A stretch of DNA of 64,000 nt, taken from the NCBI GenBank assembly GCA_030427705.1, contig JAUIBR010000012.1:87153-151152 (forward strand), given 5' to 3'. Position numbers and translations under genes: made by a program. Under the pieces are notes generated by a model. It was not told the DNA's origin, did no database searches, and worked only from the letters and a program-made list of their open reading frames with translations. Positions within the stretch are counted from its first letter, which is position 1. Each line of letters opens with the position of its first letter. Origin of the DNA: a bacterium (GTDB lineage: Bacteria > Myxococcota_A > Bradymonadia > Bradymonadales > Bradymonadaceae). Positions 52,637-60,009 of the stretch are shown here, piece after piece.

Positions 52637-52699
52637 ATGGCTGTTGGCTCTTGGGTTTTGGCTCTTGGCTGTTGGGTTTTGGGTTTTGGGTTTTGGGTT
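52637..52699 (+). repeat. Heptad TTGGnnn tandem array, nine units
   Basis: Units in order: ATGGCTG, TTGGCTC, TTGGGTT, TTGGCTC, TTGGCTG, then four TTGGGTT, followed by a decayed TTGCGGG. Strict 7-bp period with TTGG constant. Confidence 0.88.
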
Positions 52700-52749
52700 T
52701 TGCGGGTGGCACAGCGGGCAACCGTCGCCAAACGCGAAGCCCGAAGGGC

Positions 52750-52875
52750 GAGCTGAAACGCGAACGCAGTGAGCTGAAACGCGAACGCAGTGAGCTGAAA
52801 CGCGAACGCAGTGAGCTGAAACGCGAACGAAGTGAGCTGAAACGCGAACGCAGTGAGCTGAAACGCGAACGCAGT
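52750..52875 (+). repeat. 21-bp minisatellite, six units
   Basis: Six head-to-tail copies of a 21-bp unit beginning GAGCTGAAACGC and ending GAACGCAGT; the only difference is one C-to-A change in the fourth copy. Because 21 is a multiple of 3 and of 7, it preserves any reading frame and could be built from three diverged heptads. Confidence 0.93.
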
Positions 52876-52944
52876 GAGCCGAGCGTTTGGAATTCCCCTG
52901 AGTGTGATTAGTGTTCCTCCCAAGGAAATTGTAGGAGACACGAA

Positions 52945-53295
52945 ATGATAGACTTCATTCTCAATTGGTTAATCGTCGCCGGCGCCGTCTGGGGAACCGC
53001 TCAGTTCCTGCCGGGCGTCAAAGTCGACAGCTTCGGTTCGGCCATCGGCGTTGCCGCGTTGGTTGGCGTACTGAACACCTTCTTCGGCTGGCTGCTTTTT
53101 GTGGTCTTTGGCATCGGAACGCTAGGACTGGCGTGGATCTTCGCGTTCATCACCTGGTGGGTTATCGACGCCATCATGATCAAGGTCGCCGACAGCTTCA
53201 TGGGAAGCTTTAAGGTCGATTCCTTTGGCTGGGCACTCGCCGCAGCTGCCATTATCGCCGGCCTGAGCTCCGTCGGCCGCTGGATTCTCTTTTAG
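52945..53295 (+). CDS. Small membrane protein of the phage holin 4 (PF04020) family
   Basis: A 116-aa protein with four hydrophobic helices: FILNWLIVAGAVWGTAQFLPGV, SAIGVAALVGVLNTFFGWLLFVVFGI, LGLAWIFAFITWWVIDAIMI and ALAAAAIIAGLSSVGRWILF. The PGVKVDSFGSAIGVAALVGVLN segment is the hallmark of this family, named for mycobacteriophage-type holins but found as ordinary chromosomal genes in many bacteria. TAGGAG lies just before the start. No other phage gene is nearby, so a lysis role is unlikely. Its function is unknown. Confidence 0.88.
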   Translation: MIDFILNWLIVAGAVWGTAQFLPGVKVDSFGSAIGVAALVGVLNTFFGWLLFVVFGIGTLGLAWIFAFITWWVIDAIMIKVADSFMGSFKVDSFGWALAAAAIIAGLSSVGRWILF

Positions 53296-53313
53296 GCGAC
53301 TGATGGGTGGGCG

Positions 53314-54597
53314 CTACTCGCCGTCCCAGGTCATTCCGACCTCTTTCTCTTGCAGGTACCACGGGCCGTGCCGCCCGATATCGTGGTTGGGATTGAGCAG
53401 GTGCGCCTGCCGGTCTTCGTCGAAGTAGAGTTTCACGGCGCGGGCGATATTGTCCGCGATATGGTTGATATTGTTCCACTTCACTTCGGCCGGCGCGCCG
53501 TCTGGACCTAACACACAGGCAATGTCTTTGCGCACCTCGATAGCGATCGAGGACGCGCGAAGTTTGGAGTATCTGTAGTGGTCGACGACCTCAGTCGACG
53601 CCACTTTGCAGAACTGCGAGACCTTCTCGTACGCAACTGCAGCGGCCTTGAACTCGCTGCCCCTACCCTCCGGAGCACGACGATACAAATGCAGATAGCT
53701 GCGAAGCGAATCCGACTGTGACGAACGAAGGTTCGTATCCAGCAACATGTCCCAAACCGCGGTGTATGCGGGATGGTCGACCGTATCGGGATACTCTTCG
53801 CAGAACCGTTCTTGGAGCGCTTTGAAGAAACTCCAAACCTGGTACCGCACCTCCAAGCTGCCTTCGGGCAGACAGTACGGATAGTTGTGGGCGACCGGAA
53901 TCTGGGCGCGTTCCAACGTCAGCGAGATGCGGTCGCGCAGGATGCGGTCGGCCGTAAACTCAGCCAGAACATCGGGATACATCGGATCGAACAAACCCGC
54001 CGGAAGCTCAGACGATGTTTGATAGCTAATCGAGCGCGTCATCAGGCTGGTCGCCGGTCGCTCCGTTCCGCTGGGATTGTGCTGGTCGTAGGTATGGATC
54101 GCGATCTTAACCAGCTTGCCTTGCAGCGCCTCCTCCATCTTCTCGGATACGCCGTCATAGTAGTTTTCGAGCACGCTCTGCTTTTGCGAAAACCCCAACA
54201 GATCCGAGAACGGATAGTTGATCGCAAAGCGATGCAGATGGTCGGCGTTCTTAGGCGTACTGCCAGGAAAACGGCCGAAGTCCATCAGGACTCGGGCGAG
54301 GTTGACGCGAACGAAGGTGTCGAGCCCGAGTTGTGCTGCGACGCGATTTGCGACCAACGACGCGCCCCAATCACGCTCCCGCACGTAATCCCTCCAGACC
54401 GCCTCATCTGTAATGGGCTCACCATCATTGTCCGACCAGAACTCTTTCGGAATCCAATCCCCGTCGTGAATCACGTCGACGACAATTTGGGACTTCTGCG
54501 CGTCCGTCAGCTCAAACTGCGGGGCATCACCGGTGGTCGGCACATGCTCGACTAATGGCTTGGGCGAGGAGGTGAGTTCTAGATTGGGATACGGCAT
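53314..54597 (-). CDS. Probable N-formylglutamate amidohydrolase-like protein
   Basis: A 427-aa cytoplasmic protein. The N-terminal third resembles the FGase fold: IVVDVIHDGDWIPKEFWS (strand and metal-type His/Asp), WGASLVANRVAAQLGLDTFVRVNLARVLMDFGRFPG, and further on LVKIAIHTYDQHNPSGTERPATSLMTR. FGase-type enzymes are zinc amidohydrolases that cleave N-formylglutamate in histidine breakdown or act on related amides. The C-terminal half (about 220-427) is longer than in typical FGase (about 260-290 aa total) and has no recognised family. It converges with the holin-like gene. Assignment is moderate. Confidence 0.6.
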   Translation of the reverse strand: MPYPNLELTSSPKPLVEHVPTTGDAPQFELTDAQKSQIVVDVIHDGDWIPKEFWSDNDGEPITDEAVWRDYVRERDWGASLVANRVAAQLGLDTFVRVNLARVLMDFGRFPGSTPKNADHLHRFAINYPFSDLLGFSQKQSVLENYYDGVSEKMEEALQGKLVKIAIHTYDQHNPSGTERPATSLMTRSISYQTSSELPAGLFDPMYPDVLAEFTADRILRDRISLTLERAQIPVAHNYPYCLPEGSLEVRYQVWSFFKALQERFCEEYPDTVDHPAYTAVWDMLLDTNLRSSQSDSLRSYLHLYRRAPEGRGSEFKAAAVAYEKVSQFCKVASTEVVDHYRYSKLRASSIAIEVRKDIACVLGPDGAPAEVKWNNINHIADNIARAVKLYFDEDRQAHLLNPNHDIGRHGPWYLQEKEVGMTWDGE

Positions 54598-54714
54598 GGG
54601 TCCTCGAAGGCGAAGCTCGCGGTCGACAAATGTACGTGGCCTCGAGGTAATTGTCTTGTTTGACTTACGGCCTTGTTTGGGGATTCTTGTGTCATCGATT
54701 TTGAAGAGAACAAT

Positions 54715-55947
54715 ATGAAGAAGATACTGGTACTTACGGCGGCCTGCCTACTGATTGCATGTGGCGACGACGACAGCAAAGACGGCAACAACGTCAACAA
54801 TGCTAACAACGCCAACAACGCCAACAACGCCAACAACGTCGACCTGACGATTGAGGAACAGCTCTTCAACCAGGGGCCTTACAAGGTTGGGTACCGTCGC
54901 GTTGAGTTCAGCTACACCCCTGCCTACGGCGGTGAAGCTCGGAAAATCCCGATGGATGTCTGGTATCCGGCCCCAGCGGATGCAACCGAAGGCGCCCAGA
55001 CTTACCGTGTTGCTGGCGTCATCCAGATCGAATCTGAAGTCGCGTTGGAAGCCCCGCCAGTTGCTGAGGGTTCATTCCCGCTTGTCGTCCACTCCCACGG
55101 TTCAGGTGGAGTTGGCCTTTTGGCTTATCCGTACGCAGAACACTGGGCTTCGTGGGGTTGGGTGATCGCAGCGCCTGACCACTCAGGGAATACCGCGCTG
55201 AATGGGCTTACGGATTCAACTGACAACATCACAAAGATCATGTTGGACCGTCCGACCGATATCACCAAGGTCATCGATCAATTCACGGAAGGAACTCTGT
55301 CAGAAGCTGACATTGTTGCCGCAATAAACACCGACGAGATTTTCCTCTTCGGACACAGCTTTGGTGCGTACACAACCCTGACTGCAGGCGGAGCAGACAT
55401 CGCCTACCAGCCATTGGTCGACAGCTGCATGGATTTCAGCCAGGCCGATTGCGACTTCCTCGCTCTAGACGGCGTCCAAGCCGCTTTTGACGCCGGATTT
55501 GGCGATTCGCGTCTGGACGCGATCGCTCCGCAAGCACCGGCGTTGGTACCAAATATGACGGATGGGACGATCGCCGGAATCGATGTTCCGGTAATGTTGC
55601 AATCGGGGGAGCGCGACATCTCTACAACGCATGTCGAACAAGCGATTCCGACCTGGGAGCAACTTGATGGACCGGACGACCTCTGGCTCAACTTGCCAGA
55701 CGGCGCACATATGACGTTCATCAATATCTGCGACGTGCTTGAGGAAGACCTGTTGCTCAGCTTCCGCCCCGATGCGATGCAAAATGGTTGTGGTGGCGAT
55801 TTCTACCCCACGACGGAAGCCATCCCCATGTTGAATGCGTACCTGCGTGCGTTTGCAGAAGTCCACGTTCGTGGCAATTCCGACTTCCAAGAGATTCTGG
55901 ATGGTGAATCTCTGGATTCACGAATCGAAATCACTCGGCCCGAATAG
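54715..55947 (+). CDS. Alpha/beta-hydrolase lipoprotein, PET-hydrolase/PAF-acetylhydrolase-like
   Basis: Start at 54715 (MKKILVLTAACLLIACGDDD) gives a lipobox; an earlier ATG at 54673 is rejected. A short NNANNA linker follows. The 410-aa enzyme has IPMDVWYPAPADATEG, the oxyanion-side PLVVHSHGSGGVGLLAYPYAEHWASWGWVIAAPDHSGNTAL, nucleophile elbow FLFGHSFGAYTTL (Ser about 218), an acid in MLQSGERDISTTH and the His in LPDGAHMTFINIC. This order matches secreted dienelactone-hydrolase or platelet-activating-factor-acetylhydrolase-like esterases. A surface esterase is likely. The first repeat array begins 24 bp after its stop. Confidence 0.85.
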   Translation: MKKILVLTAACLLIACGDDDSKDGNNVNNANNANNANNANNVDLTIEEQLFNQGPYKVGYRRVEFSYTPAYGGEARKIPMDVWYPAPADATEGAQTYRVAGVIQIESEVALEAPPVAEGSFPLVVHSHGSGGVGLLAYPYAEHWASWGWVIAAPDHSGNTALNGLTDSTDNITKIMLDRPTDITKVIDQFTEGTLSEADIVAAINTDEIFLFGHSFGAYTTLTAGGADIAYQPLVDSCMDFSQADCDFLALDGVQAAFDAGFGDSRLDAIAPQAPALVPNMTDGTIAGIDVPVMLQSGERDISTTHVEQAIPTWEQLDGPDDLWLNLPDGAHMTFINICDVLEEDLLLSFRPDAMQNGCGGDFYPTTEAIPMLNAYLRAFAEVHVRGNSDFQEILDGESLDSRIEITRPE

Positions 55948-55970
55948 GCACTAATGGGCTGGCGGCGGCA

Positions 55971-56264
55971 TAAATCCGATTAGCCGATAAATCCGGTTAG
56001 CCGGTTAGCCGGATAGCCGATAAATCCGGTTAGCCGGATAGCCGATAAATCCGGTTAGCCGGATAGCCGACAAATCCGGTTAGCCGATAAATCCGGTTAG
56101 CCGGATAGCCGATAAATCCGGTTAGCCGATAAATCCGGTTAGCCGGTTAGCCGACAATTCCGGTTAGCCGGTTAGCCGATAAATCCGGTTAGCCGGTTAG
56201 CCGGTTAGCCGATTTAGCCGGTTAGCCGGTAAACCCGGTTGGCCGGTTAGCCGATTAGCCGGTT
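55971..56264. repeat. GGTTAGCC tandem array, left block
   Basis: About 290 bp built from octamers CCGGTTAG (and CCGGATAG) mixed with the nonamer CCGATAAAT, making 17- or 25-bp higher-order periods, with CCGACAAAT and CCGACAATT variants. CCGG-TTAG-CCGG can fold as a small hairpin. It lies between the esterase lipoprotein and an orphan gene; the right block is at 56845-57273. Confidence 0.93.
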
Positions 56265-56343
56265 GGAAAATCCGCAACGCTCGAGACTCTCGTTCGATAA
56301 CGAGCCTGATGGAATGGTCCATCAATCTCAAAACGAGGAAATC

Positions 56344-56832
56344 ATGAGTGAGTTTTATCAAGGTAGCGGTCCGGACGACATCAATTCGGAGCTGACAAAG
56401 AAACTGTACGATACAGCGGGCCAGCTACCCGAAAACCTGCAGCATTCACTTGCCCGCGGACTTCGCCTGGCTGCGATTCGAATCAACGGGAAGTATTCAT
56501 TCGCTTCCGCCTGGGGCGATACCGAATGGCGGGAGTACGAATCAAAAGACAATGGCGGTTTCTGGTTATCAGTTGCTCGAGCTGAGGCCGAAAAGGTGAC
56601 ATTGCTTTTGGCCGTCGTTCGTGACCTGGGGCTAGCGGACACCCAGCCGCTAATCGATGAATACCGGCAAGTGGCAGAACTATTGACGCTCCGCATCGAA
56701 GCCGTCGTCGATCGCAATGACCCCAGCTGGAAACACCGCTTGTACGACATCGACAATCACAAACTGGGCTGGGAGCCTTACCCCGACGAAGGCCTGGATT
56801 TAGAACACGAACTCGAAACTGTTCTGAACTAG
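56344..56832 (+). CDS. Orphan hypothetical protein between two repeat arrays
   Basis: Start at 56344 (MSEFYQGSGPDDINSELTKK), with GAGGAAATC upstream; a longer frame to 56263 begins inside the array. The 162-aa protein is acidic, soluble and mostly helical: LYDTAGQLPENLQHSLARGLRLAAIR, GGFWLSVARAEAEKVTLLLAVVRDLGL, LIDEYRQVAELLTLRIEAVVDR, and an acidic end DEGLDLEHELETVLN. No signal peptide, Cys or known motif. No family recognised. The stop TAG is itself followed by CCGA, the repeat register, so the array comes right up to the gene. Confidence 0.65.
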   Translation: MSEFYQGSGPDDINSELTKKLYDTAGQLPENLQHSLARGLRLAAIRINGKYSFASAWGDTEWREYESKDNGGFWLSVARAEAEKVTLLLAVVRDLGLADTQPLIDEYRQVAELLTLRIEAVVDRNDPSWKHRLYDIDNHKLGWEPYPDEGLDLEHELETVLN

Positions 56833-56844
56833 CCGACCACGGAT

Positions 56845-57273
56845 CCGGTTAGCCGGTTAGCCGATAAATCCGGTTAGCCGGTTAGCCGATAAATCCGGTT
56901 AGCCGGTTAGCCGACAAATCCGGTTAGCCGGTTAGCCGACAAATCCGGTTAGCCGGTTAGCCGGTTAGCCGATAAATCCGGTTAGCCGACAAATCCGGTT
57001 AGCCGGTTAGCCGATAAATCCGGTTAGCCGGTTAGCCGATAAATCCGGTTAGCCGGTTAGCCGATAAATCCGGTTAGCCGGTTAGCCGATAAATCCGGTT
57101 AGCCGGTTAGCCGATAAATGCGGTTAGGCGGTTAGCCGATAAATCCGGTTAGCCGGTTAGCCGACAATTCCGGTTAGCCGGTTAGCCGATAAACCCGGTT
57201 AGCCGGTTAGCCGATAAATCCGGTTAGCCGGTTAGCCGACAAATCCGGTTTGCCGTTTAGCCGATAAATCCGG
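56845..57273. repeat. GGTTAGCC tandem array, right block
   Basis: About 430 bp with a regular 25-bp period made of two CCGGTTAG octamers and one CCGATAAAT nonamer, roughly 17 periods. Variants include CCGACAAAT, CCGACAATT and CCGATAAAC, a GGTTAGGC and decay at the right end (GGTTTGCC, GGCCAGCC). Not CRISPR: there are no unique spacers. Confidence 0.93.
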
Positions 57274-57320
57274 CCAGCCGTTGCGGTAGATCGCTTCTGT
57301 GCACGCTAATGGACATGAAA

Positions 57321-57368
57321 TTCTTAGGTCCTTAGAAACCTTAGGGCCTTAGGAACTCCTAGGAACCC
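57321..57368. repeat. CCTTAG-core short repeat tract
   Basis: TTCTTAG, GTCCTTAG, AAACCTTAG, GGCCTTAG, GAACTCCTAG and GAAC follow each other with a 7-10 bp period and a C(C)TTAG core. It lies about 60 bp upstream of the allantoicase start. Confidence 0.5.
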
Positions 57369-57426
57369 CGTTGTCACCATCGGCGTTCGATGGCACTGTC
57401 TGCGCGCTGAATTTGAAGGATTACCC

Positions 57427-58455
57427 ATGGCAACAACGACGAATGATGTCCTCTCGGGCCTTGTCGACCTCGCGTCTGCAGACCTTGGAGGCAAGGTATT
57501 AGGCTGCACTGACGAGTGGTTCGCAGAGGCAGATAACCTTATCAAACGCGGTCGCGGAGTGTTTCTACCCGACGAATACACGGACCGCGGAAAGTGGATG
57601 GACGGCTGGGAGTCTCGGCGACGCCGAGGCGGACCCGACCACGATTATGCCATTCTCTCGTTGGGCGCTTCGGGCAAGATTCGTGCGTTCGATATCGACA
57701 CAAACCACTTTCTGGGGAACCACCCGCCAATCGGGGCCGTGGACGCCATCGTCGCCGACCGCGACACCAAATACGGCGAACTACAGGACGCCGATTGGAC
57801 CGAGATTTTGCCGCAGTCGCCGCTGAAGCTTGGTTCGCAGAACGTCTTTGTCTGCAGCTCGGACCAAGCCTGGACGCATGTCCGTCTGAGAATCTACCCC
57901 GACGGGGGTGTAGCCCGCTTCCGCGTATGGGGCGAAGTCGAGGACTCGCCTCGTGTCATTGATGAACCTGACACCGTTTCCCAGCTTCGGGACGGCGAAT
58001 GGGACCTCGCAGCGCTGCATAACGGCGGCATGACGATGGCCTGCAGCGATATGTTTTTCAGCCCGATGACCAACCTGATTCTACCCTTCCCTGCCGGAAA
58101 CATGGGTGAAGGCTGGGAGACTCGGCGCAAGCGTCATGCGGGTCACGACTGGATTATCGTAAAGCTGGCAAAACGTGGCACGATTCGGTTGCCGGTGGTC
58201 GATACGCACTTCTTCAAGGGCAACTACCCTGAGTCGTTCTCGCTTGAGACCATCGACGATCCAGACGTCACACTCGCGGAGCTAACGTGGGGCCCACTGC
58301 CTTGGCAACCGCTGGTGGCCCGCACCAAACTTGGGCCAGACGAGCGACGATTTGTGGACGGCCTCCAACACACCTCCCCTGTCACCCACGTTCGTCTGAA
58401 CATCTACCCGGATGGCGGAATCAGCCGGCTGCGTCTGTACGGGAGCCCGGCATGA
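57427..58455 (+). CDS. alc: Allantoicase
   Basis: Hydrolyses allantoate to ureidoglycolate and urea in purine-ring breakdown. The 342 aa match the family, which has two tandem jelly-roll domains. Both are visible: DGWESRRRRGGPDHDYAILSLG with FDIDTNHFLGNHPP (about 55-100) and GEGWETRRKRHAGHDWIIVKLA with VVDTHFFKGNYPES (about 225-270). Each ends with a WTHVRLRIYPDGGVARFRVWG- or THVRLNIYPDGGISRLRLYG-type strand. An AAGGA site lies 7 bp before the ATG. First gene of alc-uraD-uraH; its stop overlaps the uraD start. Confidence 0.96.
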   Translation: MATTTNDVLSGLVDLASADLGGKVLGCTDEWFAEADNLIKRGRGVFLPDEYTDRGKWMDGWESRRRRGGPDHDYAILSLGASGKIRAFDIDTNHFLGNHPPIGAVDAIVADRDTKYGELQDADWTEILPQSPLKLGSQNVFVCSSDQAWTHVRLRIYPDGGVARFRVWGEVEDSPRVIDEPDTVSQLRDGEWDLAALHNGGMTMACSDMFFSPMTNLILPFPAGNMGEGWETRRKRHAGHDWIIVKLAKRGTIRLPVVDTHFFKGNYPESFSLETIDDPDVTLAELTWGPLPWQPLVARTKLGPDERRFVDGLQHTSPVTHVRLNIYPDGGISRLRLYGSPA

Positions 58456-58961
58456 CGCTCGATGAGTTGAACGCCCTGCCCCACGACGAAGCGCTTGAGA
58501 CCTTCGCCAGATGTTGCGGTTGCCGCAGTTGGGCCGACTCCGTCGCTGCCGCACGGCCCTTTGATTCCTGGCAAGCAGTCGACGAAAAAGCTGCCGAAAT
58601 CTGGCAAGGTATTGGTCGCGACGGCGTCTTGGAAGCGTTCACGCACCACCCACGAATCGGTGCGGACATCGACAAGCTGCGCGAGAAATTCGCATCGACC
58701 GCCAACTGGTCGGCCGGCGAACAATCCGCGGTCGCCAAAGCCGACGAGACCGTTTTGGAGCGACTTCGCGATGGAAACATCGCCTACGAAGAGCGCTACG
58801 GACATATCTTCATCGTCTGCGCGACCGGCAAATCCGCCGCAGAAATGCTGGAGATTTTGGAGTCCAGAATGGACAACGAGCTGGATGAAGAGCTCGAAAT
58901 CGCCAAAGGCGAGCAAATGAAGATTACATTGATACGACTGGAGAAACTGCGAAATGGGTAG
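58452..58961 (+). CDS. uraD: 2-oxo-4-hydroxy-4-carboxy-5-ureidoimidazoline decarboxylase
   Basis: Converts OHCU to S-allantoin. The start at 58452 overlaps the alc stop (ATGA), giving 169 aa, the usual length. The helical fold shows LNALPHDEALETFARCCGCRSWADSVAAARPF, the catalytic-His motif AFTHHPRIGADI, KFASTANWSAGEQSAV, NIAYEERYGHIFIVCATGKSAAEML and the closing ELEIAKGEQMKITLIRLEKL. Its last 8 bases overlap the uraH start, so all three genes are translationally linked. Confidence 0.96.
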   Translation: MTLDELNALPHDEALETFARCCGCRSWADSVAAARPFDSWQAVDEKAAEIWQGIGRDGVLEAFTHHPRIGADIDKLREKFASTANWSAGEQSAVAKADETVLERLRDGNIAYEERYGHIFIVCATGKSAAEMLEILESRMDNELDEELEIAKGEQMKITLIRLEKLRNG

Positions 58962-59292
58962 CCCAATCACGACACATATTCTGGACACCTCCAAAGGACG
59001 ACCCGCCCAAGATGTTGAGGTGACGCTCGAGCGGAAGACGGACTCCGGCTGGGCTCAGGTCGGGACCGGACGCACGAACGATGATGGTCGCGTCACGGAT
59101 CTGATGGACGGCAACCTGACGGCTGGAGATTTTCGAATCTCTTTTGCGGTTGGCGCATACTACGCCCGATTGAAGGAAGAGTGCTTCTATCCAAGCGTCA
59201 GCATCGAGTTCACGGTGCGTGCGGCGGATGAGCACTATCATGTGCCGCTTCTGTTGAATCCGTTTGGATTCTCGACGTACCGCGGAAGTTAG
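58954..59292 (+). CDS. uraH: 5-hydroxyisourate hydrolase, transthyretin-like
   Basis: Hydrolyses 5-hydroxyisourate, the PuuD product, to OHCU. The 112-aa protein is full length. It shows ITTHILDTSKGRPAQDVEV with the active-site His, GRTNDDGRV with the Arg, and ends in the hallmark tetrapeptide YRGS. No signal peptide, so cytoplasmic. The TAG is followed immediately by the TTCTTGG heptad array. Confidence 0.97.
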   Translation: MGSPITTHILDTSKGRPAQDVEVTLERKTDSGWAQVGTGRTNDDGRVTDLMDGNLTAGDFRISFAVGAYYARLKEECFYPSVSIEFTVRAADEHYHVPLLLNPFGFSTYRGS

Positions 59293-59320
59293 TTCTTGGT
59301 TCTTGGTTCTTGGTTCTTGG
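59293..59320 (+). repeat. Heptad TTCTTGG tandem array directly after uraH stop
   Basis: Four perfect TTCTTGG units begin at the first base after the uraH TAG. The same heptamer in the same orientation occurs five times at 63854-63888. Confidence 0.92.
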
Positions 59321-59332
59321 TGAGGTTCGGCA

Positions 59333-59977
59333 GTGAATACGAAGCCACTCAGTCATAAACGGCTTTCGGAAGACGAGATGCGGGAGCGTTCTTCGGAGTT
59401 TCTGGAGACGGTTCGGAAGCGACGCAGTGTTCGCGAGTATTCGGACGAGCCGATTCCGTTGGACGTCGTACGCAACTGTATCGAGAGCGCAGGCCAAGCA
59501 CCGTCGGGCGCAAACAAACAACCTTGGACGTTTGTGTTGGTCACTGACCCGGATACTAAGGCCAAGATTCGCGAAGCCGCTGAAACCGAAGAACGCGAGT
59601 TCTATAACGGCCGCGCACCCCAGGAATGGCTGGATGATTTGGCCCACCTGGGAACGGACGAGAACAAGCCGTTCTTGACCACCGCCCCGGCGCTCATCGT
59701 CGTATTTGCGCAGACGCGGCCTTCCGATGAAGGCAATCACTACTACGTGAAAGAGTCGGTAGGGCTTGCGTCTGGCATCTTGTTGGCCGCGCTCAATAAC
59801 GCTGGGTTCGTGACGCTCACGCACACCCCGAGTCCGATGAAGTTTTTGTCGGACGTGTTGGGCCGCCCGTCGAATGAGCGCCCGTATCTTTTGATCCCCG
59901 TTGGCTATCCAGCCGACAACTGCGAAGTACCTGACATCAGCCGCAAGGCCTTGGACGAATACCTCGTCGAAGTGTAG
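59333..59977 (+). CDS. Iodotyrosine-deiodinase-like nitroreductase-fold flavoprotein
   Basis: FMN enzyme of 214 aa, starting at a GTG with GAGG 7 bp upstream. FMN contacts: RRSVR (30-34) and APSGANKQPWTF (57-67). It resembles mammalian iodotyrosine deiodinase: TTAPALIVVFAQ, HYYVKESVGLASGILLAALNNAGFVTLTHTPSP, and PVGYPADNCEVPDISRKALDE. Human residues Glu157, Tyr161 and Lys182, which clamp the amino-acid end of halotyrosine, correspond to Glu87, Tyr91 and Lys112 with exactly the same spacing. It should reductively dehalogenate iodo-, bromo- or chlorotyrosine. Not membrane-anchored, as in other bacterial homologues. It is separate from uraH by a repeat and 40 bp, and could be cotranscribed. Confidence 0.88.
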   Translation: MNTKPLSHKRLSEDEMRERSSEFLETVRKRRSVREYSDEPIPLDVVRNCIESAGQAPSGANKQPWTFVLVTDPDTKAKIREAAETEEREFYNGRAPQEWLDDLAHLGTDENKPFLTTAPALIVVFAQTRPSDEGNHYYVKESVGLASGILLAALNNAGFVTLTHTPSPMKFLSDVLGRPSNERPYLLIPVGYPADNCEVPDISRKALDEYLVEV

Positions 59978-60009
59978 TTTTGTCGCGACCCAGACTTATT
60001 GAGGGACCC

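Larger units (their letters stand above)
52565..52944. other. Repeat-rich intergenic region between divergent genes
   Basis: The 380 bp between the NADAR and holin-like starts hold two arrays: TTGGnnn heptads at 52637-52699 and a 21-bp repeat at 52750-52875. Frames crossing the latter on both strands encode only heptapeptide runs (ELKRERS or LTAFAFQ) and are not taken as genes. An AGGAG ribosome site precedes 52945. Confidence 0.6.

Noticed and set aside
52564..52911. 115-aa frame ending in ELKRERS repeats, and the opposite frame with LTAFAFQ repeats
   Set aside because: Both exist only because 21 bp is a multiple of three; no ribosome site, and both cross unrelated repeat DNA.
52945..53295. 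Prophage lysis gene
   Set aside because: The holin-named family is common on bacterial chromosomes, and no endolysin, capsid or integrase gene is near.
55971..57273. CRISPR array
   Set aside because: Repeats are 8/9-bp units back to back without unique spacers, and no cas gene is nearby.
57321..57368. Terminator before allantoicase
   Set aside because: The CCTAGG and CTTAG repeats do not form a GC-rich stem with a T-run.
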